Assembly: GCA_035525015.1 (NCBI GenBank)
Contig: DATLFC010000217.1
Span: forward strand, 1-13,499
Reading direction: 5' to 3'
Origin: DATLEX01 sp035525015
GTDB lineage: Bacteria; Acidobacteriota; Thermoanaerobaculia; Gp7-AA8
DNA: 13,499 nucleotides
Below, piece by piece: positions 6,157 through 12,060 of this stretch (positions within the stretch are counted from its first letter, which is position 1; every line of letters starts with the position of its first letter). The notes below the pieces were generated by a model that saw nothing but the letters and a program-made list of their open reading frames with translations, made no database searches and was not told the origin of the DNA. A program made the translations under genes and the position numbers.

Positions 6157-7623
6157 CTCCGACCGTTGCCGCTGCCGGATCATCGTCCGCATCTGCTCGG
6201 TGACGGCCTCGGATTCCACCTTGTCGAGCTTCCGGGCCTCGTGGTGCACACCGTCGGACGTTCCGCCGCTGGCATCGATGACATGCTGCACGACCGAGTG
6301 CCAGTTGGCCGACTGCGCCGGCTCGCCGACGGTCATCACGGCCAGCAGGTCGAGCACGTTCGCCGCTTTCGTGTAGATGTCGATGGCGAAACGAACTCCT
6401 CGCTCCACTTCCACGGCGGTGAACTCCACGAAGCCGGCGAGCGGATGACCGTCGACCGTACCCAGCACCACCCTGGCCGGCTCCACCACCTCGGCCCGCA
6501 CCTGGAAGTGACCGCGCAGGGGGAGCGATCCGGTCATGGTCGCCCCTTTTTCGATCCGCGTCGGCGCGCCCGGCTCGGAGGCGAACTCGATCGGCATCAG
6601 CTCCGTGACCCGTTCGCGGAACATGGTCATGAGACTGACCGGCGTGAGCGGCGAGCCGGCGATATCGGCCCAGAACTTCTTGTGTACCATCGGTCCGACG
6701 CCTTCGTCCGGCGTCTGCTCCGGAAGGAGATCGGCGAGGCGCCGCAGACCTTCGTCGAGCGGCGTCGCGCGGAGGCGGAGCGCTTCGAGCGGCCGCGCGG
6801 CGGAATCGGTCAGGACGTTGTTTTCCTGCAGCATGGTCAGCTTCGTCTCGTCGAGCGGCATCTCGACGGCGAGCGAGGCGAGCTTCGCGACCATCGAGGC
6901 CAGCGGCATCGGCACCGGGAGGCGCAGCGGGGAGCGGCCGGTGATCTCGCTGAGCCGCTGGAGCAGATTGTTGAGCGAGGTGACGTCGGGGCCGGCGATC
7001 TCCATCACTTCGCCGTCGAGGTCGCGACGCTCGACGATCGCAGCCAGCGCCGCGCCGAGATCCTCGAACCAGATCGGCTGGAACGGCTGATCTCCCGAGT
7101 CGATGACCGGGACGACAGGCAGCACCCGGACCATCTTCAGGATGTTCGAGATGACGTCGTCGCCGGGACCGTAGACGTTGCCCGGCCGGACGATCGTCCA
7201 GTCGAGGCCCGATGCGCGGACGATCTCTTCCGCCTCCCGCTTCGACTGATGGTATTCGGAGGAACCCCTATCGGTCCCGAGCGAGGAAACGAAGACGAGG
7301 CGGCGGACAGTGGAGCGTCGCATCTCCTCGACGACGTTGCGCGTCCCGCCGACGTTGACGATCTCGAACGTTGCCTCCGGCGGATTCTCGGCGGCGATCC
7401 CGGCGATGTGCAGCACGGCCTCGCACCTGGCCACACTGCCGCGGAGAGAGGCGCTGTCGGAGACGTCCCCCTGCAGGGCTTCCACGCCGCACCAGCGGCC
7501 GGCGTCTTCGTCGGCGTGCCGGGAGAGGAGCCGGACGCCGTGTCTGCGGGAGAGGAGTTGTGGGATCACTCCGGCGCCGATGACGCCGGTTCCACCGGTG
7601 ACGAGGATTCTCATGACCGTCAT
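6124..7623 (-). CDS. NAD(P)-dependent SDR epimerase-like protein fused to a DUF1990-like domain
   Basis: This is a 499-residue two-domain protein. Residues 1-300 are an extended/atypical short-chain dehydrogenase with the nucleotide motif TGGTGVIG (Gly10, 13, 16), VSSLGT (112-117), the catalytic Tyr124-x-x-x-Lys128 in EYHQSKREAEE, and IVRPGNVYGPGDD. This half resembles NDUFA9/YbjT-type proteins. Residues 330-455 contain VVLGTVDGHPLAGFVEF and VRFAIDIYTKAANVLDLLAVM, which look like DUF1990, a domain of unknown function; DUF2867 is the alternative. The C-terminal 45 residues are charged and probably disordered. The start is ATG 7623 (or 7614), without a clear Shine-Dalgarno. It converges on the FAD oxidoreductase with a 33-base coding overlap. 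The substrate is unknown. Confidence 0.88.
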   Translation of the reverse strand: MTVMRILVTGGTGVIGAGVIPQLLSRRHGVRLLSRHADEDAGRWCGVEALQGDVSDSASLRGSVARCEAVLHIAGIAAENPPEATFEIVNVGGTRNVVEEMRRSTVRRLVFVSSLGTDRGSSEYHQSKREAEEIVRASGLDWTIVRPGNVYGPGDDVISNILKMVRVLPVVPVIDSGDQPFQPIWFEDLGAALAAIVERRDLDGEVMEIAGPDVTSLNNLLQRLSEITGRSPLRLPVPMPLASMVAKLASLAVEMPLDETKLTMLQENNVLTDSAARPLEALRLRATPLDEGLRRLADLLPEQTPDEGVGPMVHKKFWADIAGSPLTPVSLMTMFRERVTELMPIEFASEPGAPTRIEKGATMTGSLPLRGHFQVRAEVVEPARVVLGTVDGHPLAGFVEFTAVEVERGVRFAIDIYTKAANVLDLLAVMTVGEPAQSANWHSVVQHVIDASGGTSDGVHHEARKLDKVESEAVTEQMRTMIRQRQRSESAPSERAPQR

Positions 7624-7661
7624 GGAGCAGGGGAGATGCCATCGGGTCGATGGGAAATTGA

Positions 7662-7686
7662 GAGCGCCGGAAGCTGACCGGCGCTC
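7662..7686 (-). terminator. Hairpin terminator after the BON lipoprotein gene
   Basis: GAGCGCCGG (7662-7670) and CCGGCGCTC (7678-7686) form a perfect 9-bp stem with a 7-base loop, 17 bases after the stop of the minus-strand BON gene. The following minus-strand bases TCAATTTCCC are only moderately U-rich. It separates this gene from the downstream SDR gene. Confidence 0.65.
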
Positions 7687-7702
7687 CCGAGATGGGGTCA
7701 GG

Positions 7703-8005
7703 TCACCGGATTGTGATGTTGTTGATCACGGTCGAGACGCCGTTGACACTCTGCGCCGCCTCGGCGATCTTCTGCCGGTCGGTCGCGTTGTCGACGGTGC
7801 CGGTCAGCGTCACGACACGGTTGTCGCTGACGTTGACGCCGATGTCGAACGTCTTGCCTGGGACTGCGGTCGCCACCTTGCCGCGAACGTCCGCTTCGAT
7901 CGCCACCTGGTCCCATTCAGCCGGAGTGGCGCGGTTCAACGACCCGCAGGCGAAAGCGAACAGCGCCAGGAGTACTACCAATACACTCAGTTGCCGCTTC
8001 ATCAT
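7703..8005 (-). CDS. BON-domain lipoprotein
   Basis: This 100-residue protein has a lipoprotein signal (hydrophobic 6-19 ending in FAFAC, lipidation at Cys20). It carries a single BON domain, the OsmY-type fold associated with membrane or periplasmic attachment and osmotic stress. The BON core is seen in IEADVRGKVATAV, VNVSDNRVVTLTGTVDNATD, then AAQSVNGVSTVINNITI at the extreme C-terminus. OsmY has two BON domains and a Sec signal; this protein has one domain and a lipid anchor. The ATG at 8005 is preferred because GGGAG lies 7 bases upstream; an ATG at 8002 is also possible. It is divergent from another lipoprotein gene and followed by a hairpin terminator. A role in envelope integrity is inferred from the family. 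Confidence 0.9.
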   Translation of the reverse strand: MMKRQLSVLVVLLALFAFACGSLNRATPAEWDQVAIEADVRGKVATAVPGKTFDIGVNVSDNRVVTLTGTVDNATDRQKIAEAAQSVNGVSTVINNITIR

Positions 8006-8124
8006 TTTTCAACTCCCTTCGATTCGATTGGTCGAAGAGCAATGGCTGTACCCGGTCAAAGACGGTACGGGCATTGCTATTAATAACGGTGTTCAGGCAG
8101 TACCGGACCAAAGGAGATGCCCTG
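8006..8124. promoter_or_regulatory. Divergent promoter region between two lipoprotein genes
   Basis: These 119 bases lie between the BON lipoprotein (minus) and the plus-strand lipoprotein. The AT-rich palindrome TATTAATA (8078-8085) is the best -10 candidate for the plus gene, though no good -35 stands at the right distance. On the minus strand TTGACC (8059-8054) could be a -35 without a clear -10. A strong Shine-Dalgarno AAGGAG (8111-8116) precedes the plus gene by 8 bases, and GGGAG precedes the minus gene. Confidence 0.4.
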
Positions 8125-8916
8125 ATGAGTAACACATTGAAACAACACACTTTACGTGCGGGCGTCGGAGCCCGTGCGCTGGTCGTGACTTTGACGCTTT
8201 CCATGGCAGCGTTCGGCTGCGCCACCAACCAGTTCTCATCCGCTGGGGACCCGCTTCGGGCCACTCCGGCGGGAGGGCCGATGATTCCCTCGGCGTCGAG
8301 CACGCCGGGCTCATCGGGACCGGCGATTCCCGTCACGATGATCTCGTCGGCGGTCGATCGATCGGTGGATGCGATCGCCGTCCTCGAGGGCAACCGCGGC
8401 TTCGAGGGGCGGGTTCTCGGACCGGCAGCCCCTGCAGAACAGACGACGGTGACGCGGCAGGTCACCGGCCAGTTCATTCCGCCGTCGGCTTACGGGAATC
8501 GGCAGATGACGATCAACTCCTCGATCGGGTCCCCGAGCTCCGTTGCGGCGATCGTGAGCGGTGCGGCGGGTGACTCCGGGGTTGGGGCCGCACCGGGGGT
8601 CTTCTTCGGGAACGCGGCGGTCCTGCCGCAAGCCGGCAACGTCGCGACGAGCACCGGCCTGAACACGAGTGTCGGTGTCACCGGGCTGAGCAACACGACG
8701 GCTACCGGAGTCGCCGGCGGTACGAGCCTCATGCTCGGGACCCGCGTCACCGCGGCGCCTGCGACGATCAGCAGCGTGCAGGCCACGCCGATCATCGGCA
8801 CCGCCGGGCGGCTGAACGTCGACACGGTCGTGGCGCGAACGGCAACGACTCCGGTCCGTGTCGAGACGACGAGCGGCCGCGTGACCGTCACGAACGCGAG
8901 CAGCACGAATCCGTAA
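8125..8916 (+). CDS. Predicted lipoprotein of unknown function, Ser/Thr/Ala/Gly/Val-rich
   Basis: I do not recognise this 263-residue protein. The ATG at 8125 has AAGGAG at an ideal distance; an in-frame start at 8074 is rejected because it would bury the signal sequence. Residues 17-32 are hydrophobic and end in AAFGC, predicting lipidation at Cys32. The mature part is low-complexity, rich in Ser, Thr, Ala, Gly, Val and Pro, with many short TATG-, TSVG- and TAAP-like stretches. Reading the translation I find no Lys, His or Trp after the signal peptide. There is no clear repeat unit and no enzymatic motif. Its divergent partner is the BON lipoprotein, which suggests a shared envelope role, but function is unknown. 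It is followed by a strong hairpin. Confidence 0.82.
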   Translation: MSNTLKQHTLRAGVGARALVVTLTLSMAAFGCATNQFSSAGDPLRATPAGGPMIPSASSTPGSSGPAIPVTMISSAVDRSVDAIAVLEGNRGFEGRVLGPAAPAEQTTVTRQVTGQFIPPSAYGNRQMTINSSIGSPSSVAAIVSGAAGDSGVGAAPGVFFGNAAVLPQAGNVATSTGLNTSVGVTGLSNTTATGVAGGTSLMLGTRVTAAPATISSVQATPIIGTAGRLNVDTVVARTATTPVRVETTSGRVTVTNASSTNP

Positions 8917-8936
8917 AGAGCAGCGGAGAACGCGCG

Positions 8937-8966
8937 GCGTGACCCCGCCATGAGACGGGGTCACGC
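8937..8966. terminator. Bidirectional hairpin between convergent genes
   Basis: GCGTGACCCCG (8937-8947) and CGGGGTCACGC (8956-8966) make a perfect 11-bp stem with an 8-base loop. It sits between the stop of the plus-strand lipoprotein (8916) and the stop of the minus-strand protease (8978). Neither side has a long U-run, so termination efficiency is uncertain, but the position between converging genes fits a shared terminator. Confidence 0.7.
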
Positions 8967-8977
8967 GTTCAGTTCCG

Positions 8978-10819
8978 TTAGAAGCTGACGTTCGCGTCGT
9001 TGGAGCAGTTGGTCGTGCCGGCTTCGCACACCTTGTAGGTGTAGGAGCCGCCGCCCCTGTTTCCGATGTTGTCGGTGTGGGCTCCGTCGTTGGCCGTGGT
9101 GGTGATCCAGGCGCCGTTGCGGTAGACGTCGACGCTGGTCGAGGTCGCGCCGCTCCAGCTCAGATCGGCATGCTGGACGCCCTTCACCTTGTAGCCACTG
9201 GCAGTCAGAGTGATGCCGCCGCCGGACGAGCAGCCTTCATCCACTTGGCCGTCGCAATCGTTGTCGATGCCATCGCAGATCTCCGTGGTCGGCGTGCAGG
9301 TGCTGCCGCCGGCGAGCAGGTCGTACGCGGCCTTGGCCTGGACGAGACCGTATCCATAGGACGTATCACGGCCGGCAGCGCCGAGATCCTGTGCGGTCTG
9401 CTGGAGAGCGGAGCGAATTTCGGCGTTGGACTTGCCCGGGAAGTTGCTCCATACGAGAGCTGCCACGCCGGAAACATGGGGGGTGGCCATCGATGTGCCG
9501 TCCCATGCCTCGTAGCCGCTGCCTGCGGCGGTGGAGTTTACGACCGTCCCGGTCTTTCCGAGGCTGCCGGCGACGAGGGCCTGTCCATCCTCCTGGCTGA
9601 TGCTGATCGCCGGGATGGCGTTGCAGTTAGTTCCGGTACCGTCGTCACACGTACCGGCGAAGTTGCCGGAGACGTTGTTGTAGATGACGGCGGCGACACC
9701 ACCGCTCGCCGCAACGTTGTTCACCTTGTCGCGGAAGCTGATGTCGCCGCGCTCGCAGAGGACGACATTGCCGGAGAAAGCTCCGGTCGAGCTCGAGGCA
9801 CAACGTCCGCCGTCAGCGAGCACTCCGCTGGTACCGTCGGTCGTCTTCGATCCGGCGATGCCCGCGGCGAGGTATTTCGTCGTGCCGACCGTCAGACTGG
9901 CCCCCACCCACGGAACCGTCGAGAGGACGCCCACCCCCGGCGCGGCAAGCTCGACCTGATCATTCTTCTGGGAGAACGCGGCGACCGTCTTCGTGCTGTC
10001 GATCGCTGCAACGGAAATCACGGAGTCGTAGCTGGCCGGGTACGACTTGCGGGTCGATCCATCGTTGCCGGCGGCGGCAACGGAGAGGACTCCGGAGTTG
10101 TAGGCATTCGCGAAGGCGTTGCTTTCGGTTTTGCTGGAGAACGAGCCGCCGAGGCTCATGCTGACGATCTTCGAGCCCGCGGCGGTGCACTTGTTGAGCG
10201 CGTTGATCAGATCGGATGAATAGCGCCAGGCACAATCGTCGCCGAAGACCTTCACGATGTGCAGCTGGATGCCACCGGTGGGGACGACGCCGATCACACC
10301 CGCGGTATTGTTGAGCGCCGCAACCGTGCCCGCGACGTGGGTGCCGTGGCCGCAGAGATCCGTCTCCGGATCACCGGTACCCGAGTCCGTCGTGAACGTG
10401 ACGTTCGAGATCTGAAGATCTTCATGCTGGGTGTAGTAGCCGGAGTCGATGATGCACACCTTGCAGGAACCGGAGTTCGCACCGTCGAACGCCACCAGAT
10501 CGGCCTGCACCATCGGAATGCCGTAGGGTGTCGTCTGCGCGAGCATCTGCCGGATTGGGTCATCTTCGACATACTCGACATTCGGGTTGTGGCGCAGCGA
10601 CGCCAGCGCCGCCTCGGGAAGCCGCGCCGCGATCACGCCGAGATCGGCAAACTCATACACCACCGACCCGCCCGCTGCGCGAACAGTCCCCGCCGCTCCC
10701 TGAAAGTCCTTGAACTTGACCATGAATCTACCCTCCGACGGCTGCGCAGATGCGACAGTCGCAACCAGGAGAAGCAGAACGGCCACACACAGAACGACCT
10801 CACGTCTCGTTCGGATCAT
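8978..10819 (-). CDS. Secreted subtilisin-like serine protease (S8) with PA insert and MopE-type C-terminal motif
   Basis: This is a 613-residue exported endopeptidase. The signal peptide (1-25) ends in ASA before Gln26. An I9-type inhibitor prodomain spans about 30-92 (RFMVKFK to VEYVEDD). The catalytic triad is Asp125 (CIIDSGY), His158 (GHGTHVAG) and Ser443 (DGTSMATPHVSG), with oxyanion Asn252 (AAAGNDG). A PA domain is inserted at about 315-430 (VVLCERGDISFRDKV, GVAAVIYNN), as in larger subtilases, where it can steer substrate choice. Residues 513-530 hold the acidic motif EICDGIDNDCDGQVDEGC, a MopE-like metal-binding unit. A small FN3-like C-terminal domain (537-613) resembles those of marine bacterial alkaline proteases and chitinases. 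Fifteen Cys outside the signal suggest disulfides. AAGG lies 7 bases before the ATG. All key residues are present. Confidence 0.95.
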   Translation of the reverse strand: MIRTRREVVLCVAVLLLLVATVASAQPSEGRFMVKFKDFQGAAGTVRAAGGSVVYEFADLGVIAARLPEAALASLRHNPNVEYVEDDPIRQMLAQTTPYGIPMVQADLVAFDGANSGSCKVCIIDSGYYTQHEDLQISNVTFTTDSGTGDPETDLCGHGTHVAGTVAALNNTAGVIGVVPTGGIQLHIVKVFGDDCAWRYSSDLINALNKCTAAGSKIVSMSLGGSFSSKTESNAFANAYNSGVLSVAAAGNDGSTRKSYPASYDSVISVAAIDSTKTVAAFSQKNDQVELAAPGVGVLSTVPWVGASLTVGTTKYLAAGIAGSKTTDGTSGVLADGGRCASSSTGAFSGNVVLCERGDISFRDKVNNVAASGGVAAVIYNNVSGNFAGTCDDGTGTNCNAIPAISISQEDGQALVAGSLGKTGTVVNSTAAGSGYEAWDGTSMATPHVSGVAALVWSNFPGKSNAEIRSALQQTAQDLGAAGRDTSYGYGLVQAKAAYDLLAGGSTCTPTTEICDGIDNDCDGQVDEGCSSGGGITLTASGYKVKGVQHADLSWSGATSTSVDVYRNGAWITTTANDGAHTDNIGNRGGGSYTYKVCEAGTTNCSNDANVSF

Positions 10820-10839
10820 CGTTTCACCTTTCTCTTCCC

Positions 10840-10854
10840 CGCCGGGTGCCGGCG
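10840..10854 (-). other. Small hairpin in the leader of the S8 protease gene
   Basis: CGCCGG (10840-10845) and CCGGCG (10849-10854) form a 6-bp stem with a 3-base loop about 20 bases upstream of the protease start codon. It could affect mRNA stability or translation, or be chance in GC-rich sequence. The rest of the leader (10820-10923) shows TAACAT near 10880 as a weak -10 candidate without a good -35. Confidence 0.3.
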
Positions 10855-10923
10855 AGTGATGTGGAATTGCGGTGAGCGAATGTTACCGAATTGACACGGC
10901 GAACGGAAGTATGAAGTTCAGGC

Positions 10924-10954
10924 AAAAAACAGGAGGCCGGCTTGCGCCGGCCTC
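10924..10954 (-). terminator. Rho-independent terminator of the Bax inhibitor-1 gene
   Basis: GAGGCCGGC (10933-10941) and GCCGGCCTC (10946-10954) form a perfect 9-bp GC-rich stem with a 4-base loop. On the minus strand the stem is followed by CTG and then six T residues (10929-10924), the classic intrinsic-terminator form. It lies about 30 bases after the stop of the BI-1 gene and insulates the protease gene downstream. Confidence 0.9.
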
Positions 10955-10983
10955 TCGAAGCCAACCTGATTTCGGGAGCGGAC

Positions 10984-11706
10984 TCAGCCTCTCCGGCTGC
11001 CGAAGATACGCAGCAGGAAGAGGAAGAGATTGATGAAGTCGAGGTAGAGCGCCAGGGCGCCGATGATGGCGAGGTTCTCGCGCAGCGTGGGCGACAGCGC
11101 ATAGGACTTCAGCTTCTGGTTGTCCCAGGCGGTGAGGCCGAGGAAGACGAAGACGCCGACGATGGAGACCGTCCAGGAGAGGGCGCTCGACTGCAGGAAG
11201 ATATTGACGACGCTGCAGATGACGATGCCGATCAACCCCATGAAGAAGAACGAGCCCCACGACGTCAGATCGCGCTTCGTCACCAGGCCGTAGACCGCCA
11301 TTGCGCCGAACATGCCGCCCGCCGAGGCGAAGGCGTACATGATCGAGAAGGGATCGTAGACCATGAAGATCGCGCTGAGCGTCAGCCCATTCAGGAACGA
11401 GAAGACGAGGAAGGCGCCCGCGGCGGTGCCGGCGGTCATCTTCGTGATCCGGAAGGAGAGGAACACGACTAGGCCGAGCTCGGCGCCGATCAGGATCCAC
11501 GGCATGGCGCGGTTGCCGAAGATGACCTGCTGCAGGGCGGGGGAGCTGAGCACCCAAAAGGAGGCGAGAGCGGTGAGGAGCAGGCCGCCGAACATCCAGC
11601 CGTAGACCGAGCGGACGAACGTCCTGATCCGCTCCTGCGTCTCCACCGTGGCGCTGCTGATCCAGGCAGGCTGCTGCTCCTGCCCCTGAAAACCGAACTG
11701 ACTCAT
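10984..11706 (-). CDS. Bax inhibitor-1 / YccA-YbhL family membrane protein
   Basis: This is a 240-residue integral inner-membrane protein of the BI-1 family (Bax1-I, UPF0005). Bacterial members include YbhL, YccA (a modulator of FtsH) and BsYetJ, a pH-sensitive calcium leak channel. About seven hydrophobic helices are visible between residues 37 and 233. The conserved acidic pair is Asp195 (LTAWDNQKLKSYA) and Asp223 (ALYLDFINLFLFLLRIFG), the residues implicated in pH gating in BsYetJ. The ATG at 11706 is chosen because GGAGGG stands about 7 bases upstream and the protein then begins in the usual way (MSQFGFQGQEQQ); a longer frame to 11790 adds 28 unlikely residues. It has its own promoter candidate and terminator, so it is likely monocistronic. 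It is divergent from dnaK. Confidence 0.93.
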   Translation of the reverse strand: MSQFGFQGQEQQPAWISSATVETQERIRTFVRSVYGWMFGGLLLTALASFWVLSSPALQQVIFGNRAMPWILIGAELGLVVFLSFRITKMTAGTAAGAFLVFSFLNGLTLSAIFMVYDPFSIMYAFASAGGMFGAMAVYGLVTKRDLTSWGSFFFMGLIGIVICSVVNIFLQSSALSWTVSIVGVFVFLGLTAWDNQKLKSYALSPTLRENLAIIGALALYLDFINLFLFLLRIFGSRRG

Positions 11707-11724
11707 CGAGATCCCTCCGGCGCG

Positions 11725-11733
11725 ATCATAACA
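11725..11733 (-). promoter_or_regulatory. Candidate extended -10 promoter of the BI-1 gene
   Basis: The minus strand reads TGTTATGAT here, matching an extended -10 (TGnTATAAT) at eight of its nine positions, with TATGAT as the hexamer. It ends 18 bases before the start codon, leaving a short leader that contains the Shine-Dalgarno. TTGCAA lies upstream but 21 bases away, too far for a standard -35, so recognition would rely on the extended -10. Confidence 0.45.
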
Positions 11734-11829
11734 GGGAGGACTGCGGCGGCATTGCAAGGGGCTTGATATCGTCGCGCACGTCCGCAACAATCAGCAGGAA
11801 GCTCGACCAGCTCGTTCTGCAAGTCACTG

Positions 11830-11925
11830 ATGGAGAAGCAGAGTCAGATGATGCAGACGCTCTCGGCGATCATCAAGGCGATGCACGACACGCAGAAGGC
11901 GATCATCCAGAACCTGAAATCATAG
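11830..11925 (+). CDS. Possible 31-codon small ORF or gene remnant
   Basis: An ATG at 11830 opens a 31-residue frame ending in TAG at 11923-11925. It starts MEKQSQMMQTLSAIIKAMHD and continues with QKAIIQNLKS. The residues are helix-forming with a heptad-like spacing of hydrophobics (L11, I15, M18, I25, L29), and the composition is unlike the Arg/Pro/Ser-rich noise frames typical of this GC-rich window. No Shine-Dalgarno precedes the ATG. Just upstream, a different frame reads ISRKLDQLVLQV (about 11790-11825), also helix-like, so this may be a small coiled-coil gene broken by a frameshift. Equally it may be chance; no family is recognised. Confidence 0.25.
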   Translation: MEKQSQMMQTLSAIIKAMHDTQKAIIQNLKS

Positions 11926-11990
11926 AGACGCCGCGTCGCCCCTTTCTGGCCCGCACCTTGCGACATCGGAATTCACAAGGGCAGACTCAG

Positions 11991-12018
11991 GTTTTGTCAT
12001 TTGCAAAACTTGATGACA
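11991..12018. promoter_or_regulatory. Overlapping inverted repeats upstream of dnaK
   Basis: GTTTTG (11991-11996) pairs with CAAAAC (12004-12009), while TGTCAT (11995-12000) pairs with ATGACA (12013-12018). The two hairpins share bases and are mutually exclusive in RNA. They lie 42 to 70 bases before the dnaK start. They could be an operator or an RNA switch, but the arms are only 6 bp and this is uncertain. Confidence 0.35.
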
Positions 12019-12060
12019 GGCCGCTCATGTGGCCGTAAGTTACAGAAGGAGAGCAGGATA

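Larger units (their letters stand above)
11707..12060. other. 354-bp intergenic region between the BI-1 gene and dnaK
   Basis: This gap carries the leader and promoter of the BI-1 gene at its left end and the dnaK leader at its right end. The middle (about 11763-11925) reads as coding-like in two successive frames, and 11991-12018 holds overlapping inverted repeats. AAGGAG at 12046-12051 is the dnaK Shine-Dalgarno, 9 bases before the ATG. No CIRCE element and no convincing heat-shock sigma promoter was found. No tRNA or other structured RNA gene was recognised. Confidence 0.6.

Noticed and set aside
6166..7677. A 503-codon open frame on the plus strand opposite the SDR gene
   Set aside because: It is Asp/Arg/His/Gly-rich noise with no motif, while the minus strand carries TGGTGVIG and Tyr-x-x-x-Lys in the right order.
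9077..10219. A 380-codon open frame antisense to the S8 protease
   Set aside because: It is Gly/Arg/Ala/Val-rich shadow sequence. The minus strand has an intact protease with all catalytic residues.
12009..12030. A sigma-32-like promoter (CTTGATG and GCTCATGT) before dnaK
   Set aside because: The two boxes partly match the RpoH consensus but are only 7 bases apart, too close for the required spacing.
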